DNA of 35,503 nucleotides from Paenibacillus sp. oral taxon 786 str. D14 (GTDB lineage: Bacteria > Bacillota > Bacilli > Paenibacillales > Paenibacillaceae), in contig NZ_GG695973.1 in NCBI RefSeq assembly GCF_000159955.1, forward strand, positions 26,258 to 61,760, given 5' to 3'. Below, piece by piece: positions 8,702 to 16,822 of this stretch (the first letter of the stretch is position 1; each line of letters begins with the position of its first letter). The translations under genes and the position numbers were made by a program. Below the pieces are notes generated by a model, which had not been told where the DNA came from, did no database searches, and saw only the letters and a program-made list of their open reading frames with translations.

Positions 8702-10519
8702 TTAATTGTCGTCGATCTTCAGCACCGCCATGAACGCTTCCTGCGGCACCTCGACACTGCCGACCTGCTTCATCCGCTTCTTGCCTTCCTTTTGCTTCTC
8801 CAGCAATTTCCGTTTCCGCGAGATGTCGCCGCCGTAACACTTGGCAAGGACGTTCTTGCGCATCGCCTTGACGGTTTCGCGGGCGATGACCTTCGTTCCG
8901 ATCGAAGCCTGAATCGGTACCTCGAACATTTGGCGCGGAATCAGCTCGCGCAGCTTCTCGCAGATGATCCGGCCGCGGTGATATGCGCGATCGCGGTGCA
9001 CGATAAAGGACAAGGCGTCCACCTGCTCGCCGTTCAGCAGGATATCCATCTTCACGAGATTGGATCTGCGGTAGCCGGACAGCTCGTAATCAAACGAAGC
9101 ATAGCCTTTGGTGCTCGATTTTAACTGATCAAAGAAGTCGTATACAATCTCCGACAACGGAACCTGGTACGTAATCGTCACGCGCGTCGTGTCGAGGTAT
9201 TCCATATTGACGAACTCGCCGCGTTTGCTTTGGCACAGCTCCATCACGGTTCCCACATAATCGTTCGGCACGATAATCGAAGCTTTGACATAAGGCTCCT
9301 CGACATAGTCGATTTTGCCGACTTCCGGATAGTTCGACGGGTTGTCGATGGAAATCGTCTCCCCGTTCGTCAGCGTGACTTTGTAAATAACGCTTGGCGC
9401 CGTCGTAATCAGCGGAATGTTAAATTCCCGTTCAATCCGCTCCTGGATCACGTCCATGTGCAGCAGTCCCAAGAAACCGCAGCGGAAGCCGAAGCCCAGC
9501 GCGCTTGAAGTTTCAGGTTCGAAGCTCAGCGAAGCGTCGTTCAGCTGCAGCTTCTCCAGCGCTTCACGCAGGTCGTTGTAATCCGACGTTTCGATCGGGT
9601 ACAAGCCGCAGTACACCATCGGGTTGATCTTCCGGTAACCCGGCAACGGCTCTGGAGTCGGATTCTTCGCATCCGTCACCGTATCCCCGACGCGGGTATC
9701 GCCCACCGTCTTGATCCCGGCGACGATAAAGCCAACATCACCGACATTAAGCTCGTCCACAATCGTCATCCGCGGTTTGAACGCGCCGACTTCGATGACC
9801 TCAAAGGTTTTGTCCGTCGCCATCATTTTGATTTTCGAACCGGCTTTGATTTTGCCATCAATGACACGCACATAAACGATAACGCCTTTGTAAGGGTCAT
9901 AGTGGGAGTCGAAGATCAGCGCCTTCAGCGGTTTATCCGGATCTCCCGTCGGTGCCGGCACCTTCTGAACGACCTGTTCCAAAATCTCCTTAATCCCGAT
10001 TCCGGCCTTGGCGGAAGCATGCACCGCTTCGCTGGCATCCAGGCCGATGACATCTTCAATCTCCTGCTTTACCCGGTCAGGATCTGCGCTCGGCAAGTCG
10101 ATTTTGTTGATGACCGGCAAAATCTCCAGGTTGTTATCCAGCGCCAGATAAACGTTGGCCAACGTCTGCGCCTCAATCCCCTGGGCTGCGTCCACGACCA
10201 GCAATGCGCCTTCGCAAGCCGCCAAGCTGCGGGAAACCTCATAGGTGAAGTCGACGTGCCCTGGAGTATCGATGAGGTTCAGCACATACTCCTCGCCGTC
10301 GTCAGCACGGTAGTTCAGGCGGACCGCCTGAAGCTTGATCGTAATTCCGCGCTCCCGTTCCAAGTCCATCTGGTCAAGAACCTGATCCTGCATTTCCCGG
10401 GAGGTCAGCGCCCCGGTATACTCCAGAATCCGGTCGGCCAAAGTCGATTTGCCATGGTCTATATGTGCAATAATACAGAAATTGCGAATTTTCGCTTGTC
10501 TAGCCCTAATATCTGTCAT
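8702..10519 (-). CDS. lepA: Elongation factor 4 (LepA)
   Basis: A translational GTPase of about 605 residues that acts on stalled or mistranslocated ribosomes. G1 is AHIDHGKS (residues 18-25), G3 is DTPGHVDF, G4 is NKIDLP. The EF-G-like domains II, III and V and the LepA-specific C-terminal domain ([23 protein letters not shown]...[24 protein letters not shown]) are complete. I chose ATG 10519; an in-frame GTG at 10534 exists but the family starts near this ATG. A sigma-A promoter lies directly upstream. In B. subtilis yqxA and spoIIP precede lepA; here the mannan island separates them. Confidence 0.98.
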   Translation of the reverse strand: MTDIRARQAKIRNFCIIAHIDHGKSTLADRILEYTGALTSREMQDQVLDQMDLERERGITIKLQAVRLNYRADDGEEYVLNLIDTPGHVDFTYEVSRSLAACEGALLVVDAAQGIEAQTLANVYLALDNNLEILPVINKIDLPSADPDRVKQEIEDVIGLDASEAVHASAKAGIGIKEILEQVVQKVPAPTGDPDKPLKALIFDSHYDPYKGVIVYVRVIDGKIKAGSKIKMMATDKTFEVIEVGAFKPRMTIVDELNVGDVGFIVAGIKTVGDTRVGDTVTDAKNPTPEPLPGYRKINPMVYCGLYPIETSDYNDLREALEKLQLNDASLSFEPETSSALGFGFRCGFLGLLHMDVIQERIEREFNIPLITTAPSVIYKVTLTNGETISIDNPSNYPEVGKIDYVEEPYVKASIIVPNDYVGTVMELCQSKRGEFVNMEYLDTTRVTITYQVPLSEIVYDFFDQLKSSTKGYASFDYELSGYRRSNLVKMDILLNGEQVDALSFIVHRDRAYHRGRIICEKLRELIPRQMFEVPIQASIGTKVIARETVKAMRKNVLAKCYGGDISRKRKLLEKQKEGKKRMKQVGSVEVPQEAFMAVLKIDDN

Positions 10520-10561
10520 CCTTACCCCCACCACAAATCATCGAAGTAATGCAATCAATTT

Positions 10562-10590
10562 ATTATAGCAGTTGAAGGGGCGGGCAGCAA
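10562..10590 (-). promoter_or_regulatory. Sigma-A promoter of lepA
   Basis: On the minus strand TTGCTG (10590-10585), a 17-base spacer and TATAAT (10567-10562). It gives lepA-hemW its own transcription at the edge of the inserted cluster. Confidence 0.7.
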
Positions 10591-10610
10591 TGCGCGTTAA
10601 TCAAAAGGGT

Positions 10611-11684
10611 TTATTCCGTCGTGATACCCTTCTGTGGCGCTTGCCCACTAGAATCGCGATAAACGATCGATCCGGACATATAAAGCGTTTCTCTCGGGAA
10701 ATTAGTATGAGTCATATGATTAAATAAAACCTGTACAGCCCTTCTGCCCATCAGTTCTTTTTCCACGTTGACCGTCGTAAGCGCGGGCTCGGTAAAAAAT
10801 GCGTCCTCAATATTATCAAACCCCGTAATTGACACTTCTTGGGGAATTCTAACATTCAACGACTTTAACGCATTAATCGCGCAAATCGCAATCGCATCAT
10901 TAGCGCAAACAAGTGCAGTCGGAAAATCATTCCGGCCTTTCCAAGATTCAAGAATGGCCCGGATCTGTTCCGTATGCTCCACGCGGTTTTCTCCTTCAAG
11001 ACAACTCAACGGGTGGTGCTTGGATACCGGAAGTCCTGCCTCCTCCATTGCATCTTTATAACCATTCCAACGGCTAAGAAAGCTGAAAGAATAATCTATA
11101 TTTCCCACAAAATAAATAAATCTGTGCCCCAAGGACAGCAAATGATTTGTTAAGTGATAGACACATTCCCGATTATTCGCGAACAGTTCGCTGGATTTAA
11201 CTAGAGGCTCCCGGTGATCGATCAATACGATAGGAACTTCAAGCTTCCCTGCCTCCTGAAGAACTTGGGTACTAACTTGTCCGACGCCGATAAATCCTTG
11301 AATATTATCCTCATCAACAAGCGATAAAAAGCTATCCGCCGTCTGATCGGTAATCACAACTGCTCTAGATCCGTTCATTTGAAGCTCTTGCGTTATTCCA
11401 TCGACGATCCGGCCCCAATAAACAGAATCACGAAGCTGATAACGAATATTCGGTAACAGTACTACGACTGTCGACTTTCTTGTCTTTCCGATTGCCTCCA
11501 CAGTACCCTGACTCACGTTCGTGGGACGCGCGTGAAAGCGGTAACCCAGCTTGGCGGCTACTTGAAGAACCCTTTCTCGTGTTGCTGGATTTACGCCTCC
11601 CTTACCCGAGAGCGATTTTGAAACGACATATTTCGATACCCCCGCCGCATCTGCCACATGCTGCATGGTGATTTTTTTGCCCAT
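10611..11684 (-). CDS. LacI-family regulator A (left end of the mannan island)
   Basis: A 357-residue LacI/GalR repressor. The N-terminal helix-turn-helix and hinge are KKITMQHVADAAGVSKYVVSKSLSGKGG..., and residues of about 70-340 form the periplasmic-binding-protein-like sensor domain (LCANDAIAICA-type and SITGFDNIEDAFF motifs). The recognition helix has VVSK instead of the common TVSR. It is clearly paralogous to the regulator at 29155-30225 (the same VSKxVVSKxLSGKGGV and a shared WGRxxxGI segment). The ATG has GGAGAGGAA upstream. A perfect 19-bp palindrome lies between its -10 box and its ribosome-binding site and is a candidate autoregulatory operator. The ligand is presumably a manno-oligosaccharide, by context only. 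Confidence 0.9.
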   Translation of the reverse strand: MGKKITMQHVADAAGVSKYVVSKSLSGKGGVNPATRERVLQVAAKLGYRFHARPTNVSQGTVEAIGKTRKSTVVVLLPNIRYQLRDSVYWGRIVDGITQELQMNGSRAVVITDQTADSFLSLVDEDNIQGFIGVGQVSTQVLQEAGKLEVPIVLIDHREPLVKSSELFANNRECVYHLTNHLLSLGHRFIYFVGNIDYSFSFLSRWNGYKDAMEEAGLPVSKHHPLSCLEGENRVEHTEQIRAILESWKGRNDFPTALVCANDAIAICAINALKSLNVRIPQEVSITGFDNIEDAFFTEPALTTVNVEKELMGRRAVQVLFNHMTHTNFPRETLYMSGSIVYRDSSGQAPQKGITTE

Positions 11685-11709
11685 GAAAATTCCTCTCCAA
11701 ACCTTCCGA

Positions 11710-11728
11710 TTGGTTCGAAATGAACCAA
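11710..11728 (-). promoter_or_regulatory. Palindromic operator candidate upstream of LacI regulator A
   Basis: TTGGTTCGAAATGAACCAA: 7-bp perfect arms around five bases. It lies downstream of the -10 box and upstream of the ribosome-binding site of regulator A, a typical position for autorepression. Confidence 0.6.
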
Positions 11729-11746
11729 GATGCTTAATTCCTCACA

Positions 11747-11752
11747 TTATAA
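11747..11752 (-). promoter_or_regulatory. -10 box of LacI regulator A
   Basis: On the minus strand a consensus TATAAT lies about 65 bases before the start codon. The -35 region falls in the T-run of the preceding terminator and is poorly defined. Confidence 0.45.
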
Positions 11753-11764
11753 CATTGTTACTGC

Positions 11765-11820
11765 AAAAAAAAACAGGAGTAATCCTTCAACATGAACAAT
11801 GAAGGAAATACCCCTGTTTT
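11765..11820 (-). terminator. Terminator at the end of the mannanase operon
   Basis: A long imperfect hairpin (AACAGG...CCTGTT outer arms, TCCTTCA...TGAAGGA inner arms) is followed on the minus strand by nine T. It lies 14 bases after the stop at 11834 and ends the long minus-strand operon. Confidence 0.85.
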
Positions 11821-11833
11821 CTTCAAGAATTAT

Positions 11834-13759
11834 TCAGTTTTTATAGGCCTTAACTTCATCAATATAAACGGTTGCGTTTCCCACCGTGCCGGATGGAGTT
11901 ACGACTTGAATGCCCACCTCGTTCCCTTTCTTCAGGTCCTCCGCCGAGAACGGAGGTTCGTTAGGATCGCCGATATAAGGACTCATGCTTGAAAAATCAA
12001 TGCTTAAGGTCGCAAATCCCGCACCGTCCGCGTTCATCGCACCCGAGTCAACCCAGATGGCGTAGTTCCGCAGTTTGATAAACAGCTTCGCCTGAACGTT
12101 CGGAATATCGGAAACGATCTTCACTTTCGCCTCGATGCCGTCAAAAGCACTGAAGTCGATAGCCCCTACTTTGCTGACAGCTATATATTCGTCGTTATTT
12201 TGCCAGGATAGGTCGTTCTTCAAAACGGTCCAGGTCTGCCCGTTTTCCGAATACACCCCTTGGGTAACGGTCACATTCCCGCCTTCCTTCGTCCACCCTT
12301 CCGCATCCTGATCAAAGCCGAAGCGGAATGCGGGTTCGGCGCCGTTCAAAGTCACGTCCTTTAAGAGCAGCTTCGCGGTCCCGCCGTCATTCCCGATTTC
12401 CTCGATTTTAACGCCGATCGCCTTGATATCCTTTAGATCGACGCCTGCCGATTTAGCCGCCTCCGTCAAGGAAATAGCCAGCGTCGTAAATCCGTTGGCG
12501 TCTACGGGAAGAGGCGATCCGCTGTCCGACCAAGCCCAGCCCGAACCGCTCTTCATGAACAGCCGGGCTTTTGCCGAACCGCTACTTAATTTGATCCGTG
12601 CCGTGATACTGTCCAAACCTTGCAAATCCAGATTGGAAGGGGAGGTTACGAGTTCGAAAGCTTCTATCCCCGTATTCGTCAAAGGAAACTCAACGCTGAG
12701 CGCTCCTTCGCCCGAATCAAATTCCGGGTCCTTCGCTTGCGTCGTACTGTTTTCTAATCTCCATCCGGCAATATCCGCCGCAGATTCGAATTTGTACAAT
12801 ACGCCGGGAGGCGTTCCTGGTTGCTCCCCGCCGTGATCCGGAACTTCCGGAATGCCGGCATCCTTCACCGCCCGGATGTCGTCAAAGTAAAGGACACCGC
12901 TATGTTCTCCTTGATCCATAGCATTCACGTAAAGATTGAAGCTCGTCACTTTTTTCAGGCTTTCCTTGGATACGGGTCCTCCCGAGCTCCAAGGCGCGAC
13001 GACGAATTCGCTGAACGGAATCGTCAGATCGTAGGATTGGGAAGCTTCCAACTGCGGATAAGCCTCATAGGCGGTCCCGTTCATGTTGATTTGGATCACC
13101 AGCTTAAGCGGCCGGCCATCCTTCGCATAAGCGCCGGTGTCGCCGGTTCCGATCCATACATGAAGCGCGTTCGTATCCGACCAGTCCACGGTGCCGAGGC
13201 TTTTGCCCACCCCGGTATATCCCGCAGTATCGATGGCATATTGGAGCTTCATACCGTAATCGCCGGAGAATTTATGATCCTTACTCAAACCAACGCTCAC
13301 ATCGTCTCCTCCCGCCTTCGGATACTTAGCGGTTACCGCATCGTCCGAACCCCCGTAGGATTCGAAATCATCCACAAGGGAGGTATCTAGAACCGGTGCC
13401 GTATAGGCACTGAACAATCCGAGATCGTCCACATAGATCGATTCGCTGCCGCCCTGCGAAAGATAGCTTCCCACCAGGGAAACCGCCAGACCCGTTGCGT
13501 CTGCAGCCGCCTGGACATCGTCCAGTTCAATAACGGCATCATATTTATAGTAGGTTTTGCCGTCCACGGTCACCTGTTCCAAATCGGTTAGCGTTTTTTT
13601 GGTGGCATCCATCCCGTATTTACGGTCCCAATCCTCTGGATACATGGCGATAGCTTGAATCGCCGCTCCTTGACCGGCGAGCGACGCCGGAATGAGCGCC
13701 GACAGTTTCAAACGCCCGATCCGGGAAAGGTCGACGTCCGATAAAGCTTTGTCCGTCAA
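11834..13759 (-). CDS. C-terminal carbohydrate-binding part of the split GH26 mannanase (fragment)
   Basis: A 641-residue frame continuing the GH26 gene in the same reading frame after a single TGA. It begins in the middle of a mannan-binding-type beta-sandwich (ending near IYVDDLGLFSAY, residue 130). Three further binding-module-like units follow: VDDFESYGG...GVLYFDDIRAV (about 139-299, CBM11-like), YKFESAADIAGW...KLLLKDVTL and FRFGFDQDAEGW...ATVYIDEVKAYKN, the last two resembling each other. There is no catalytic domain and no signal peptide, so it would be useless by itself in the cytosol. The TTG start given is only the first available codon, with AGGAG a long 12 bases upstream. Most likely a disabled or read-through part of one protein. 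CBM family numbers are my estimate. Confidence 0.7.
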   Translation of the reverse strand: MTDKALSDVDLSRIGRLKLSALIPASLAGQGAAIQAIAMYPEDWDRKYGMDATKKTLTDLEQVTVDGKTYYKYDAVIELDDVQAAADATGLAVSLVGSYLSQGGSESIYVDDLGLFSAYTAPVLDTSLVDDFESYGGSDDAVTAKYPKAGGDDVSVGLSKDHKFSGDYGMKLQYAIDTAGYTGVGKSLGTVDWSDTNALHVWIGTGDTGAYAKDGRPLKLVIQINMNGTAYEAYPQLEASQSYDLTIPFSEFVVAPWSSGGPVSKESLKKVTSFNLYVNAMDQGEHSGVLYFDDIRAVKDAGIPEVPDHGGEQPGTPPGVLYKFESAADIAGWRLENSTTQAKDPEFDSGEGALSVEFPLTNTGIEAFELVTSPSNLDLQGLDSITARIKLSSGSAKARLFMKSGSGWAWSDSGSPLPVDANGFTTLAISLTEAAKSAGVDLKDIKAIGVKIEEIGNDGGTAKLLLKDVTLNGAEPAFRFGFDQDAEGWTKEGGNVTVTQGVYSENGQTWTVLKNDLSWQNNDEYIAVSKVGAIDFSAFDGIEAKVKIVSDIPNVQAKLFIKLRNYAIWVDSGAMNADGAGFATLSIDFSSMSPYIGDPNEPPFSAEDLKKGNEVGIQVVTPSGTVGNATVYIDEVKAYKN

Positions 13760-13777
13760 TTGAAGCTTCAGCTCCTG

Positions 13778-13780
13778 TCA
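13778..13780 (-). other. In-frame TGA interrupting the GH26 mannanase gene
   Basis: The minus strand reads GGG GAT TCC TGA CAG GAG CTG AAG. The frame is open for 952 codons before and 647 codons after this one stop, so the two halves form one 1600-codon gene. A single C-to-T change (CGA to TGA), a sequencing error or read-through would each explain it. Confidence 0.9.
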
Positions 13781-16636
13781 GGAATCCCCGGCGGAAAGGC
13801 CTTCGGAAACTTGAAGCTCAAGCTTCCCGTCTCCGTCCAGCACACCGTGCGTCAAATTCATTTTGATCGTATCGGGCCATGCTCCGTTATTTTGGACCAG
13901 CCCGAGGCTGTCCGCCGTGTCAAAAGTAATCTGCTTGACCGGCAGCTCCCTTACCTTAACAAACACGGAGATCGTTTGAACGAGCGCGGCTTTGCCCGGT
14001 TGATGCGCACGGACCGTAATCTCCGCCGATTTCCCGTTCAGCGCCGCTTCGGGAAGCCAAGCCGCCGAATAATAACCGTCCGCATCCAGCTTCATTTCGA
14101 TTTCTTCCCCTGTTTGACCGATGCTGTAGGTCACCTTGGAAGGCATCGTATTCAGCACTTTCGCCCGGATGATGAACGGTACTTCGCTAACCGTGCCGAT
14201 GTTCGTCGGCGTGACGATGTGCATGAACGGTTTGCCCGATGCCGTTGCGACAGTGCGGTTATATACGTTTTTCCCTTTGAGTTCGCCGGCAAATGAGGTA
14301 TAGGGATCATTGTAATAATCAATAAAGTCCTCCAGAAGCTCATGGCTTCCCTTGCCCGGAACATCCTTGTAAGGAACGAATAAATTATTGCCTTCTCCGA
14401 AATTGGCCCAGGTCAGCATGTACGCAATCCTGCGCGCGTCTGGATCGCTTTTGATCGCATTCAACACGTTGGTAAACCAGTTCAGGTCATTATTTCCGGT
14501 TGTTTTCATCCCTTGGGCGCTGTAACCGTATTCAGATAAGGTCGCGACTTTGCCTTTGGCGTCAGCCAGCTTGGAGATCATCTTCAAATCTTTCACCAGC
14601 CCGCTCAGGAAAGAGGCGCTTCCCGCATTGTCCTTGTTGTCGTACTGGTCCATCCCGAGAATGTCCACAAATTCGTCGCCCGGGTAAGTCGCCAGGTACT
14701 CATTTTCGTTTCCGTTAAACGGTCCGTTCGGCGAAAATACATACAAGAAGTTGCGAACCTGCTTCACGTCACGTAAGTATTCCACGGTGTAACGGTACAG
14801 TTCCACATATTCGCTCTTCGTCGTCGTGGCCGCACCCCACCAGAACCAGCTGCCGTTCTGCTCATGGAACGGACGGAACAAAACGGGGATCGGTTTGCCT
14901 TCGTCATCCTTCAATTGCGTGGCGAAAGCCGCGATGCGGTCCAGGTACTCCCGGAAATCGGCATTTTTGTCGCCGCCGGGCAAGATGCGGGTGACGACGG
15001 ATTGCGTCGCTCCCGGCGTGTTTCCAGTGTCGTTGAAGCTTCCGCCTGTGGCGAAATTGTAAGGATGCGTGCTCAGCGTCACGATACCGCCAAGCTCGTA
15101 CGCCTCCTTCATGGCCGCCGACAATGCGATACGGCTGGCTTCATAATCCCCCGCTACTCCCGGCGGATTCTCCAGGCCGTCCAGACTGAGCGTATCCCAA
15201 CCGAACACGGCCGGGTAATCGCCGACCGAATTTTTCACATCGGAAACGACTTTGCCTTGATCGTCCTTGCCGGCAAAGGAAACCGTCGTGTCGTGTTGGT
15301 GCCCGAACAAAACTTCCTTGCCCCGCGTTTCGTTCATGAACGCAAACAGCGATTTGGTTTCGGCGGTTGCCCGGGAATCCACCAGATAAGGAGCACGGGT
15401 TCCCGGAGTTTCCGGATTGGTGACTACGCCTCCGGAACCGCCCGAACCCGATCCGCCCGGTTCCCGTACCATAGCCGGAGGTGTAGTGTCCAATTGAGCT
15501 TCATCCTGTAACTTGCCGTTTTTCAAGGTGTATTTTTTGTTCTTTTCTACAGCCATACCGTTAATAATGACGTTATCGGCCAAAACGTTGATCACGTCCA
15601 CGCTGCCCTGTCCTTCCAGTGTCGTACCTTCGGCGCCGCTGCCAATCACCATGCCGGTAATGACGGACTCGTTCCCCAATTCCATGACGGCCGTCGTGCC
15701 TACGGAAGCTTGAACTATTTTCGTTTTCCCCGAGAAAACGATCCGAACTTTGCCGCCGGTTCGTTTGACGATCAGTTTCGATAAGGTAGAATCGCCGATT
15801 TGTATCGAATGCTCCCCGCCTCCCGATACAAATGCGGTTCCTTTTACCGTGAGTCCTTGAAGCTCCGCGTTCCCGTCCCCGATGCCCGGAGCAAGATACA
15901 GATTTCCGGCAATCGTACCGTTCTTCAGGGTGACGTCGCTTTGCTTAACGATCGCATTCCCCGAAATCTCCCCGTCCGAGAACGCTCCCGGATTCCGGTA
16001 AAACTTGGCGACCAGATGATCGATAACCGTGATGAGCTCGGCTCGCGTCATGGTCCGTTCCGGACCAAAGCTCCCGTCCGGATAACCGGAAACCGCTCCG
16101 GCCAACGCCGCTACCGCTTCCCTCGCGTAACCGCTGATCTCGGCCGCATCCGTAAACGAAACAGGATTTGTAGCGCTTTCATTTTTTAATGAGAACGCTT
16201 TCGAAATCAGGGTGACAGCATCCTGCCGCGATATATAAGCGGTCGCTTTGGACAGATTCCCCGGAAACCCTTCATAATAGCCCGCCGCTTTGGCAAGCGA
16301 CAAAGTCTCGCCGTACCAGGCTCCTTGGGGGATATCGGCAAAAGGAACCTCCGCTTTGTCGGTGTAACCGAACAAACGATTGATGATGGCCGCAAGCTCT
16401 GCCCGGGTCACTTTCTCGTTCGGATGAAAGGATCCGTCCGGATACCCTTGAACCACCCCCAAGACCAGCCATCTGTCAATGCTCGCCTGCGCCCAATGCG
16501 CACCGGTTTGAACCTGGGCGATATACCCTTTCCGCTCGGTATTGTCCACGGCATGGACATTGCCTGCCGGCATGGCGAACTGCACGGACAAGAGCGCCGC
16601 CAGGGCGGTGATGCATCCTCTTTTAACTCTGCTCAA
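13778..16636 (-). CDS. SLH-anchored GH26 beta-mannanase, N-terminal part up to the in-frame stop
   Basis: Endo-beta-1,4-mannanase displayed on the cell surface. In order: signal peptide (residues 1-29, cleavage after GNVHA); three SLH motifs for anchoring to wall polymer (about 38-210, e.g. GYPDGSFHPNEKVTRAELAA); a beta-helix-like stalk (220-370); a Gly/Ser/Pro linker; the GH26 catalytic domain (about 415-775) with acid/base Glu592 in RPFHEQNGSWFWWG and nucleophile Glu702 in TLSEYGYS; an Ig-like domain; and the first half of a binding module cut by TGA. I chose TTG 16636: AAGGAG lies 8 bases upstream and it gives a clean signal peptide. It is the last gene of the mannan operon, with a possible promoter of its own upstream. 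The protein made up to the TGA keeps the anchor and catalysis. Confidence 0.85.
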   Translation of the reverse strand: MSRVKRGCITALAALLSVQFAMPAGNVHAVDNTERKGYIAQVQTGAHWAQASIDRWLVLGVVQGYPDGSFHPNEKVTRAELAAIINRLFGYTDKAEVPFADIPQGAWYGETLSLAKAAGYYEGFPGNLSKATAYISRQDAVTLISKAFSLKNESATNPVSFTDAAEISGYAREAVAALAGAVSGYPDGSFGPERTMTRAELITVIDHLVAKFYRNPGAFSDGEISGNAIVKQSDVTLKNGTIAGNLYLAPGIGDGNAELQGLTVKGTAFVSGGGEHSIQIGDSTLSKLIVKRTGGKVRIVFSGKTKIVQASVGTTAVMELGNESVITGMVIGSGAEGTTLEGQGSVDVINVLADNVIINGMAVEKNKKYTLKNGKLQDEAQLDTTPPAMVREPGGSGSGGSGGVVTNPETPGTRAPYLVDSRATAETKSLFAFMNETRGKEVLFGHQHDTTVSFAGKDDQGKVVSDVKNSVGDYPAVFGWDTLSLDGLENPPGVAGDYEASRIALSAAMKEAYELGGIVTLSTHPYNFATGGSFNDTGNTPGATQSVVTRILPGGDKNADFREYLDRIAAFATQLKDDEGKPIPVLFRPFHEQNGSWFWWGAATTTKSEYVELYRYTVEYLRDVKQVRNFLYVFSPNGPFNGNENEYLATYPGDEFVDILGMDQYDNKDNAGSASFLSGLVKDLKMISKLADAKGKVATLSEYGYSAQGMKTTGNNDLNWFTNVLNAIKSDPDARRIAYMLTWANFGEGNNLFVPYKDVPGKGSHELLEDFIDYYNDPYTSFAGELKGKNVYNRTVATASGKPFMHIVTPTNIGTVSEVPFIIRAKVLNTMPSKVTYSIGQTGEEIEMKLDADGYYSAAWLPEAALNGKSAEITVRAHQPGKAALVQTISVFVKVRELPVKQITFDTADSLGLVQNNGAWPDTIKMNLTHGVLDGDGKLELQVSEGLSAGDS

Positions 16637-16684
16637 AAGTCTCACTCCTTGATTCGTATTCATAAAAGAATAAAAAAAGAAAAG

Positions 16685-16815
16685 TAGCACTAACCTCCCT
16701 TCATCAACTAACTTTTGCTTTCGCATAAAATATTAGCATCATGAAGCAGAATAAACAATAATATTAGTGCTAATTTAATGAACGAAATAAATTATACAAT
16801 AACTTTATGATAACT
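16685..16815 (-). promoter_or_regulatory. Upstream region of the mannanase gene: -10 box and repeats
   Basis: The minus strand has a TATAAT (16796-16791) without a convincing -35. A GTTATC half-site like those near the transporter promoter overlaps the -35 position (16808-16815). A 9-bp inverted pair TAGCACTAA (16685-16693) and TTAGTGCTA (16764-16772) lies downstream; the second copy is part of the palindrome ATTAGTGCTAAT. This suggests separate, regulated transcription of the mannanase in addition to read-through from upstream. Confidence 0.4.
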
Positions 16816-16822
16816 AAGAGAG

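Noticed and set aside
13778..13780. TGA decoded as selenocysteine in the mannanase
   Set aside because: The position is in a carbohydrate-binding module with no redox role, and no SECIS-like hairpin was seen directly after the codon.
16763..16774. TTAGTGCTAA-like sequence before the mannanase, resembling a CIRCE half-site
   Set aside because: Only part of one CIRCE arm matches and the N9-spaced partner is missing, so HrcA control is not supported.
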